From the NCBI RefSeq assembly GCF_902652685.1, contig NZ_CACRUY010000003.1, forward strand, positions 1 to 64,000: a stretch of DNA of 64,000 bases, read 5' to 3'. Of this stretch, positions 34,504 to 41,900 are shown piece after piece. Both the position numbers and the translations under genes were made by a program. The notes under the pieces were generated by a model. It ran no database searches. It was not told the DNA's origin and saw only the letters and a list, made by a program, of their open reading frames with translations. The DNA is from Mycobacterium sp. Marseille-P9652. GTDB taxonomy: Bacteria > Actinomycetota > Actinomycetes > Mycobacteriales > Mycobacteriaceae. Positions within the stretch are counted from its first letter, which is position 1. Each line of letters opens with the position of its first letter.

Positions 34504-35366
34504 AGGGAGAACTCCGTCACCAATTGGGCGGTGCGCCAAGCGATCAGCGCGCCGAATACCGCCAGGGCGGCGATGGTCGCCGTGAGCTGGACCAGGTTGC
34601 GCCGGTCCTTCGGCGGGTAGACGTAGGCGGCACCGACCAACGCACCCGTCACCAGGCCGCCGACGTGCCCCTGCCAGCTGATCTGTTGCGAACTGATCGC
34701 CGGGGCGACGAACGTGAAAACCAGGTTGATCGCGATCACCGCGACCACCCAGCGCACGTCGAGGGTCAGCTTCCTGCCCACCACGAACGTGGCGCCGAAA
34801 AGTCCGAAGATCGCGCCCGAGGCGCCGGCGGTCGCCGTGTTGAGCGGCGACAGCAGGTAGACGAGCACGGAACCGCCGAGGCCGCTGAGCGCGTACAGCG
34901 CGCCGAATCGCAGCCGCCCGAGCCACATTTCGAGCGGCGGCCCCACGACGTACAGGGCCCACATGTTGAAAATCAGGTGCGTCGCCCCGTAGTGCAGGAA
35001 CGCCGCCGTCACCAGGCGGTAGTACTGGCCGCCGGCCACGGCCGGCGGCCACAGGGTGAGGTCGCGCTCCAGGGTTCCCGACGCCATCTGCACGACGAAC
35101 GCCACCACGTTGATCGCGATCAGCGCGTAGGTGACCACGGGCGCGCCGGATCGCTCCCGGCCCCCGAACTGGGTCCGCGGCTGACGGACAGTTCGCGCCC
35201 CCGCCGAGACGCACTCGACGCACTGGTGCCCCACGGCGGCGTCGCGCATGCAGTCCGGGCAGATGTAGCGCTCGCACCGGTTGCACCGCAGGTACGTCGG
35301 GCGGCCCGGGTGGCGGTAGCAGGTGGGCGCCTCGGCCGGCGACCGCGGCGCGCTGGGATGGGTCAT
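34500..35366 (-). CDS. Rhomboid-family intramembrane serine protease, Rv0110 type
   Basis: A 288-residue membrane protease. The first 50 residues form a B-box-like zinc-binding segment (CYRHPGRPTYLRCNRCERYI, then CPDCMRD and CVEC). About six to seven membrane helices follow. The catalytic Ser is in GASGAIFG and the His in SWQGHVGGLVTG, with the HLIFNMWALYVVG motif between. These cut transmembrane substrates inside the lipid bilayer. ATG 35366 opens the coherent protein; an open frame upstream is unsupported. It corresponds to M. tuberculosis Rv0110, normally the neighbour of the Rv0111-type acyltransferase now 20 kb away. Confidence 0.9.
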   Translation of the reverse strand: MTHPSAPRSPAEAPTCYRHPGRPTYLRCNRCERYICPDCMRDAAVGHQCVECVSAGARTVRQPRTQFGGRERSGAPVVTYALIAINVVAFVVQMASGTLERDLTLWPPAVAGGQYYRLVTAAFLHYGATHLIFNMWALYVVGPPLEMWLGRLRFGALYALSGLGGSVLVYLLSPLNTATAGASGAIFGLFGATFVVGRKLTLDVRWVVAVIAINLVFTFVAPAISSQQISWQGHVGGLVTGALVGAAYVYPPKDRRNLVQLTATIAALAVFGALIAWRTAQLVTEFSL

Positions 35367-35441
35367 CGGACCATTGTTGCGTGCCTTTCGCCCTACCGAT
35401 CCCCATTTGCCCCGGGGCCGCGTTGGCATACCGTGTGGGGA

Positions 35442-35807
35442 GTGACCGGTGTCATCGAGCGTTACCTGGAGTGCCTGGCCGCCCACGACTGGGACGGCCT
35501 CGCCGCGACGCTCGCCGACGAGGGGCTCACGCGGGAGGGCCCCTTCTGCGACGTCGTCGAGGGCAAGGCGCACTACGTCGCCTACCTGCGCAAGGTGCTG
35601 ACCAACCTCGAGGGCCACCAATTGCACGTGCAACGTGTGTCGCACGTCGACGACCGCCTGTCGTTCGTCGAATTGACCGAGGCGTTCGAGATCGACGGCG
35701 TGCCCGCGCAATGGCCCGAATGTCTGGCGTTCGAACGGGACGGCACCGGGCTCATCCGTCGGGTCAGCGTCTTCTTCAAACAGCCCGGCGCCGAGCCCGG
35801 CCGGTAG
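35442..35807 (+). CDS. SnoaL-like (NTF2-fold) protein
   Basis: A 121-residue protein that reads as a SnoaL/NTF2-like cone fold, beginning VIERYLECLAAHDWDGLAATLADEGLTREGPFCDVVEGKAHYV. Such domains act as small-molecule isomerases, hydrolases or ligand-binding modules. The start is GTG 35442 after GTGTGGGGA. It diverges from the rhomboid gene across 75 bp. No catalytic residues could be assigned with confidence. Confidence 0.7.
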   Translation: MTGVIERYLECLAAHDWDGLAATLADEGLTREGPFCDVVEGKAHYVAYLRKVLTNLEGHQLHVQRVSHVDDRLSFVELTEAFEIDGVPAQWPECLAFERDGTGLIRRVSVFFKQPGAEPGR

Positions 35808-35846
35808 GCCGGGAATCTATTCCCTCACCCGCCGGATTGACCTACT

Positions 35847-36089
35847 GTGACTTGGGTGGAATCACACGGAACCCCGGAATTGGTGCCCGTAGAAAATTTG
35901 CACTCTGGTGATCCCGTCACCGACGTCAACGGTGGCGGACAGCGGTACATAGTCCTCGAGTCCAAGACCGTCGGCGACGGCTGCGTGGTGCTCGAACTCG
36001 AATCCCGCGTCGATCACCAGTTGCAGGTCATCGAGAAATCGTTCCCCACGGGATACCACTTCGGCAGGGCACACCACCGAATTCTGTAG
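35847..36089 (+). CDS. Small conserved hypothetical protein (Rv0108c position)
   Basis: An 80-residue acidic protein starting at GTG 35847. A second GTG at 35856 would shorten it by three residues. Its position between the rhomboid and ctpI equivalents fits M. tuberculosis Rv0108c, a 69-residue protein of unknown function; I infer equivalence from position only. A strong hairpin lies 24 bp downstream. I see no membrane segment or known motif. Confidence 0.55.
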   Translation: MTWVESHGTPELVPVENLHSGDPVTDVNGGGQRYIVLESKTVGDGCVVLELESRVDHQLQVIEKSFPTGYHFGRAHHRIL

Positions 36090-36112
36090 CCGCTTCGATC
36101 CGGCCGAATATT

Positions 36113-36144
36113 GCGCGGTGTAGCCGTTTCGACGGCTACCGCGC
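36113..36144. terminator. Hairpin terminator between convergent genes
   Basis: GCGCGGTGTAGCCGT (36113-36127) pairs with ACGGCTACCGCGC (36132-36144) across a TTCG loop, with a two-base bulge in the left arm. There is no long T tract, as is common for mycobacterial terminators. It would serve both the small gene ending at 36089 and the convergent DUF899 gene ending at 36180. Confidence 0.7.
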
Positions 36145-36179
36145 ATTCGTGTTATTCGACGGTGTCTTTGGCGTGTAAT

Positions 36180-36911
36180 TCAGCGGGCCGGACGGGGATC
36201 GGCCGAATTCCCGGGTTCGGGGTCGCCGAACCAGCGCGCCGGTGCCCGTTCGCCGTAGGCGTCGTGCCATTCCCACCACTCGTAGGGCGGTGTCTGCGGA
36301 TACGCCTCCGGTGAGTCCTCCCAGTTCTCCTGCCGCCCAAGGGCCGTCAGGTCCAGGAAGCTCCAGGTGGTGCCCAGGGCCTCGTCTCCGCGGTTGTTGA
36401 CGAAATAGGTGCGAAAGACGCGCTCACCGTCGTGGATGAACGCGTTGGTGCCGTGCCATTCGTCGACGCCGAAGTCGGCATCGAAGCCGTCGGTCATGGT
36501 GTACCACGGCATCTCCCAGCCCATCCGCGCCTTGAGGCGCGCGATGTCGGGCTGCTTCGCGCGGGAGGCGAACACCAGCGTGGTGTCGCGGGCGTTCAGG
36601 TGGGCCAGGTGCCCGATGTGGTCGGCGATCATCGAACAGCCCCGGCAGGCGTGGTCGGGCCAGCCGTCCACCCCGGGCTCGAAAAACGCGCGGTACACGA
36701 TGAGCTGGCGCCGCCCCCCGAACAGACCCGGCAGGTCCGTCGTGCCCTCCGGCCCCTCGAACTCGTAGCGCCCGGTCACCTCCAGCCAGGGCATCCGCCG
36801 GCGCAGCGCGGCCAGCGCGTCGCGGGCCCGGGTCAGTTCCTTCTCCTTGACCAGCAGGCGCTCGCGCGCCGCCGCCCACTCCTGCGCCGAGACGATCGCC
36901 GGTGCGTCCAT
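36180..36911 (-). CDS. DUF899 thioredoxin-like protein
   Basis: A 243-residue member of the DUF899 family, whose core resembles thioredoxin/peroxiredoxin folds. YRAFFEPGVDGWPDHACRGCSMIADHIGHL carries a CRGC-type pair, and W-rich motifs occur near the C-terminus (PPYEWWEWHDAYG). The start is ATG 36911, eight bases after GGGAGG; ATG 36917 lies too close to that site. It follows the SDR gene by about 30 bp. Many actinobacterial DUF899 genes sit next to ECF sigma genes, as here. Confidence 0.82.
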   Translation of the reverse strand: MDAPAIVSAQEWAAARERLLVKEKELTRARDALAALRRRMPWLEVTGRYEFEGPEGTTDLPGLFGGRRQLIVYRAFFEPGVDGWPDHACRGCSMIADHIGHLAHLNARDTTLVFASRAKQPDIARLKARMGWEMPWYTMTDGFDADFGVDEWHGTNAFIHDGERVFRTYFVNNRGDEALGTTWSFLDLTALGRQENWEDSPEAYPQTPPYEWWEWHDAYGERAPARWFGDPEPGNSADPRPAR

Positions 36912-36940
36912 TGCCATTGCCTCCCTTCGGGTTTGATTGT

Positions 36941-37699
36941 TCATGCGACCGGCGCGAGGCCCGACGCGGTCAGCAGGTAGGCATCGGCGCCCGGCGCGCC
37001 GCCGGCGAGTTCCAGCACCGCCCTCGCCGTCTGATCGGCGCTCAGCGCGGGACCCGAAGAGCGGACGAACGTGTCGACGTCGACGCCCTGCCGCTCGGCG
37101 TAGGCGGCGACGGCGCTGGCGCCCAACTCGGTAACCGGCGTGAGCCGCGGCAGCAGGGACACGAACCGGATGCCGAGCCCGGCCCGCTCGGCTTCGAGGG
37201 CGGCGTATCCGGCGACGAACCGGACGGTGGCCTTGGCGCCCGCGTAGCCGCCGCTCAGCGGTGACCCGTTGATCGCGGCGCCACTGGACAGCACGATCAC
37301 CGAGCTGCCCGGAGCGAGCGGGCGCCGCAGCGCATGGCGGATCCAGTGAAAGGCCTGTGCGACGTCGACGTTCCAGTTCTCGCTGAAGCTCTCCCACGTC
37401 TGGTCCTGCAGCGGCCTCATCGTGGGCGCCGCCCCGGCGCACAGGACGAGCGTGCGGGGCCGGTGTTCGTCGATGAGGCGGACGGCGGTCGCAGGGTCGG
37501 CGGCGTCGGCGACGACCGGGACGAAGCCCGCGCCCAGCTCGTCGCGAAGCTCCTCGAGGCGCGAACCGGTGCGCGCGACGCCAACGACCTGAGCGCCCGC
37601 CCCCGCCAGGGCGGTGGCGATTGCTCGGCCGAATCCTCGGCTCGCGCCGGTGACGATCGCGGTGGTGCCGGCGAGTCCGCCGGCGCTGACATGAGTCAT
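36941..37699 (-). CDS. Short-chain dehydrogenase near the sigma factor
   Basis: A 252-residue SDR with TGASRGFGRA (NAD(P) site), CAGAAPT in place of the usual NNAG, a catalytic Ser in VLSSGAA and YAGAKAT (Tyr-Lys). The C-terminal substrate lid differs from typical reductases. It diverges from the ECF sigma gene and is followed by the DUF899 gene, so the pair may be a target operon of that sigma factor (inference). Confidence 0.8.
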   Translation of the reverse strand: MTHVSAGGLAGTTAIVTGASRGFGRAIATALAGAGAQVVGVARTGSRLEELRDELGAGFVPVVADAADPATAVRLIDEHRPRTLVLCAGAAPTMRPLQDQTWESFSENWNVDVAQAFHWIRHALRRPLAPGSSVIVLSSGAAINGSPLSGGYAGAKATVRFVAGYAALEAERAGLGIRFVSLLPRLTPVTELGASAVAAYAERQGVDVDTFVRSSGPALSADQTARAVLELAGGAPGADAYLLTASGLAPVA

Positions 37700-37861
37700 G
37701 GTCTGCTCGCTTTCGATACGGGAGTGATCGGCGCCGGCGTGGTGCCGGCCTTCCCTGGTTGAGATACGGCGCGCGGCGCGAATTCATCGCGGCCGGGCCG
37801 ATGAATTTCGGCGCCCGGGTGTCTCTGTACTTCAATAGCGATCGAGCGATAGGAGAGTGCC

Positions 37862-38818
37862 GTGCCGGCTCAGGACGAGTTCATCGAGCAGGCGGCGCCG
37901 TTCCGTGCGGAGTTGATCGCGCACTGCTACCGCATGCTCGGCTCGGTCCACGACGCCGAGGACCTGGTCCAGGAAACCTACCTGCGGGGGTGGCGCGGGT
38001 ACCCGGCGTTCGAGGAGCGCGCGGCCCTGCGCACCTGGCTGTACCGGATCGCGACCACCGCCTGCCTGCGCGCGGTGCAGAACCGCTCCCGCCGCGTGCT
38101 GCCGGCCGGGCTGGGCGACGGCTCGACCGATCCCGACGCGAGGCTGGACGATCACGGCGCGGCATACGAGTGGCTGGAGCCGATTCCGGATGCGCTGATG
38201 TTCCCCGGCCCCGAAGAGGCCGTCACCGCGAAGCACAGCGTGCGACTGGCGGTGATGACCGCCCTGCAGGAACTTCCGGCCCGTCAGCGCGCCGTCCTGA
38301 TCCTGCGTGACGTCGTGCAGTTCAGCGCGGCCGAAGTCGCCGAACTCCTCGAGACCACCCCCGCCGCGGTCAACAGCTCGCTGCAGCGGGCGCGGGCCCG
38401 GCTCGCCGAGATCTCCCCGGACGAGGAGGGCCTGTCCGAGCCCGACGACGCCCCCCGGCGCGAACTGCTGGACCGGTACTGCGCGGCATTCGAGAACGCG
38501 GACGTCGCGGCGCTCACCGAGTTGCTGCAGGCCGACGTCAAACTCGAGATGCCGCCCATGCCCGTGTGGTTCGCCGGCCGCGACGCGGTGCTGCGCTTCC
38601 TCGCCGCGCGGGCCTTCGCGGCCCCCGGCGACGTCGCCATGTTCCCGACGGCGGCGAACTCGCAACCCGCGGTCGCCGAATACCGGCGCGCCGCGGACGG
38701 CGTCCTGCGGGCGCACTCCATCCACGTTCTGACCCGGGGCGCCAGCGGGATCGCGACCGTCACCGTCTTCCTCGAGCCCGGCTTGTTCAGCGCCTTCGGC
38801 CTGCCGCCGGCCCGGTAA
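37862..38818 (+). CDS. ECF sigma factor with C-terminal SnoaL-like domain (SigG/SigJ-like)
   Basis: A 318-residue sigma-70 of the extracytoplasmic-function class. Region 2 covers about residues 12-75 (HCYRMLGSVHDAEDLVQETYLRGWR) and region 4 about residues 135-185 (LPARQRAVLILRDVVQFSAAEVAELLETTPAAVNSSLQRAR). A C-terminal SnoaL-like domain (about 200-310) follows; in ECF41/SigG/SigJ types this extension tunes activity in place of a separate anti-sigma. Its start is GTG 37862. The 162-bp divergent region to the SDR gene likely holds its own promoter. Confidence 0.87.
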   Translation: MPAQDEFIEQAAPFRAELIAHCYRMLGSVHDAEDLVQETYLRGWRGYPAFEERAALRTWLYRIATTACLRAVQNRSRRVLPAGLGDGSTDPDARLDDHGAAYEWLEPIPDALMFPGPEEAVTAKHSVRLAVMTALQELPARQRAVLILRDVVQFSAAEVAELLETTPAAVNSSLQRARARLAEISPDEEGLSEPDDAPRRELLDRYCAAFENADVAALTELLQADVKLEMPPMPVWFAGRDAVLRFLAARAFAAPGDVAMFPTAANSQPAVAEYRRAADGVLRAHSIHVLTRGASGIATVTVFLEPGLFSAFGLPPAR

Positions 38819-38965
38819 GCTTTCGACAGGGCAGCTTTACCCCCGAAGACCAGACGATTCGACCCGCCGTAGCGGCCTACCGCCCGGAGCATCCGTGGAC
38901 GGCTCCCCCACGCGCCGGGATCATGGGAACAATCTCGACGCAGGCGCAAGCGAAGGGTGAGGCGA

Positions 38966-41900
38966 GTGAAGATCCCCGGCGTGACGAGCGTGGTCGCCGG
39001 CGTGGCCGGCGGGGCCGCACTGCTGGTGCGGGCCGGCGTGTCCACCGCGGCCGGGGCGGCGGGCGCCGTGCAGGAGTTGACCAGCCCGGTGGCGGAACTG
39101 GCCGGACCGGTGGTGCAGTCGATGGCCAGCACGACGGGCCGGGCGATCGGGATCGGCGGTGCGGCCGCCCGCCCGGCGGGCGGGGTGACACCGCCGGTGC
39201 GCTGGCAGAGCGGCCGGCGCGTGCACCTCGACCTCGACCCGCTGCTGCCGTTCCCCGGCTGGGTCGAGCACGCGCCCGCGCTGGAGGAGCCGGTGCGGCG
39301 CATCCCCGGAATCGCCAGCGCCCACGTCGAGGGCGCGCTCGGCCGGCTCGTGGTCGAATTCGACGGCGACGCCGACGAGGACGCAGTGCTCGACGAGGTG
39401 CGGGACACGGTCTGCCGCGTCGCCGCCGACCTCACGCTCGTGGTGCCGAAGTCGACCACGCGGTCGGCGCCGTTCGCCGACCCCGGCAACCCGCTGGCGA
39501 TCCTCGTCCCGCTGAGCGCCGCCGCCATGGACGCCGCCGCCATCGGCGCCGCGGTGACCGGCTGGCTGGGCCGATTGCCCGTCGCGCCGCGAAGCGCCCG
39601 CGCGGCCGCGGCCCTGCTGAACCACCAGCCGCGGGTGGTGGCCGTGCTGGAATCGCGCCTCGGCCGGGTCGGCACCGACATCGCGCTCAGCGCATCGACG
39701 GCGGTCGCCAACGGGCTGACCCAGGCGGTCGGCACCCCCCTGCTCGACCTGGCGCAGCGCAGCCTCCAGGTCTCCGAGGCGGCCGCCCACCGGCAACGCT
39801 GGCGGGAGCGCGAGCCCGAGCTGGCCAGCCCGAAACGGCCGCAGGCCCCGGTGGTACCCGTCATCTCGTCGGCCGGGCCCAAATCTCATGCGCCGCGCCA
39901 CAATTGGGCCGCCGCGGCCGCCGGCGAAGTGTCCCACGTGGTGGTCGGCGGGGCGATCGACGCCGCCATCGACACCGCCAAGGGGTCGATGGCCGGCCCG
40001 GTGGAGGAATACACCGACCAGGCCGCGAACGCCTCGCTGGTCGCGGCGGCGGGCGCGCTGCTGGCAGGCGGCGGCACCGAGGACGCGGCCGGCGCCCTGC
40101 TGGCGGGCGTCCCCCGCGCGGCCCACGTGGGCCGGCAGTCCTTCGCCGCGGTCCTGGGCCGCGGGCTTGCCAACGCCGGGCAGCTGATCCTCGACCCGGG
40201 CGCCCTGCGCCGCCTCGATCGGGTGAAGGTGATCGTCATCGACGGGGCGGCGTTGCGCGGCGACAACCGCGCCGTCCTGCAGGCCCGCGGGGAGGTACCC
40301 GGCTGGGACGAGGACCGGGTCTACGAGGTCGCCGACGCGCTGCTGCACGGCGAGGAGGCCCCCGAGCCCGACCCCGACGAGCTGCCGGCGACCGGCGCGC
40401 GCCTGCGCTGGATCCGTGCGCAGGGGCCGTCGGCGGCGCCCGCGCAGGGCCTCGAACACGCCGACCTCATCGTCGACGGGGAACGCGTGGGCAGCGTCGA
40501 CGTGGGCTGGGAGGTCGACCCGTTCGCGATCCCGCTGCTGCAGACCGCGCACCGCACCGGCGCGCGGGTGGTGTTGCGGCACGTCGCCGGCACCCAGGAC
40601 CTCACGGCCAGCGTCGCCGTGAGCCACCCGGCCGGCACGCCGCTGCTGACGCTGGTGCGCGACCTGCGGACCGACCGCGGGCCGGTGCTGCTGATCACCG
40701 CGCTGCACCGCGACTTCGCGTCCACCGACACCCTGGCCGCGCTCGCCATCGCCGACGTCGGGGTGGCGCTCGACGACCCGCAGGCGGCGACGCCGTGGAC
40801 CGCGGACATCATCACCGGCACCGATCTGGCCGCCGCGGTGCGGATCCTGTCCGCGCTGCCGGTGGCCCGGGAGGCCACGGAGTCCGCGGTGCGGCTGGCC
40901 AAGGGCGGCAGCACCCTGGCCGGGTTGCTGCTGGTCACCGGCGACCCGCGCACCGCCAGCCCCTTCGCGGTGCAGCGCTGGCTCAACCCCGTGAACGCCG
41001 CCGCGGCCGCCGCGCTGATGCAGGGCAGCTTCGCGGCCACGCGGGTGCTGCGCCAGGCCGACCCCACGCCGCAGCCGCTCACCGCGTGGCACGCCCTGGA
41101 CCCGGAGATCGTCTACTCGCGGCTGGCCAGCCGCACGCGGCCCCTGACCGTCGAGGCCGGCACGGCGCCGTGGCGGCAGCTCCTTGACGACCTGTCCTAC
41201 AACCCGGTCGTGGCGCCGCTGCGGGGCCCGGCGAGCCGCCTGGGTCGCCTGCTCGCCGCGACGCGGGCCGAGCTGGCCGACCCCCTGACGCCCATCCTCG
41301 CCGTGGGGGCGGCGGCGTCGGCGATCACCGGCAGCACGGTGGACGCGGTGCTGGTCGCGGGCGTGATGACCGCCAACGCGCTGGCCGGCGGGGTGCAGCG
41401 GCTGCGGGCCGAGGCCGCGATCGCCGAGCTGTTCGCCGAGCAGGACCAGCTCGCCCGCCGGGTCGTCCTCCCCACGGTCGCGACGGCCCGCCGCCGCTTG
41501 GACGCCGGCCGCACCGCCGAGCGGACCGTCACGGTCAGCGCGAAATCGCTGCGCCCCGGGGACATCATCGACCTGGCCGCCCCGGAGGTGGTGCCCGCGG
41601 ACGCCCGTCTGCTGGTGGCCGAGGACCTCGAGGTCGACGAGTCCCTGCTCACCGGCGAGTCGCTGCCGGTGGACAAGCAGGTCGATCCGGTCGCCGTCGC
41701 CGACAGCGACCGGGCCAGCATGCTGTTCGAGGGCAGCACGATCGTCGCCGGGCACGCCCGCGCCATCGTGGTGGCCACCGGTGCGGGCACCCAGGCGCAC
41801 CGGGCGATGTCGGCGATCGCCGACGTCGAGTCGGCCGCCGGCGTGCAGGCCCGGCTGCGCGAGCTGACCAGCAAGGTGCTGCCGCTGACCCTCGCCGGCG

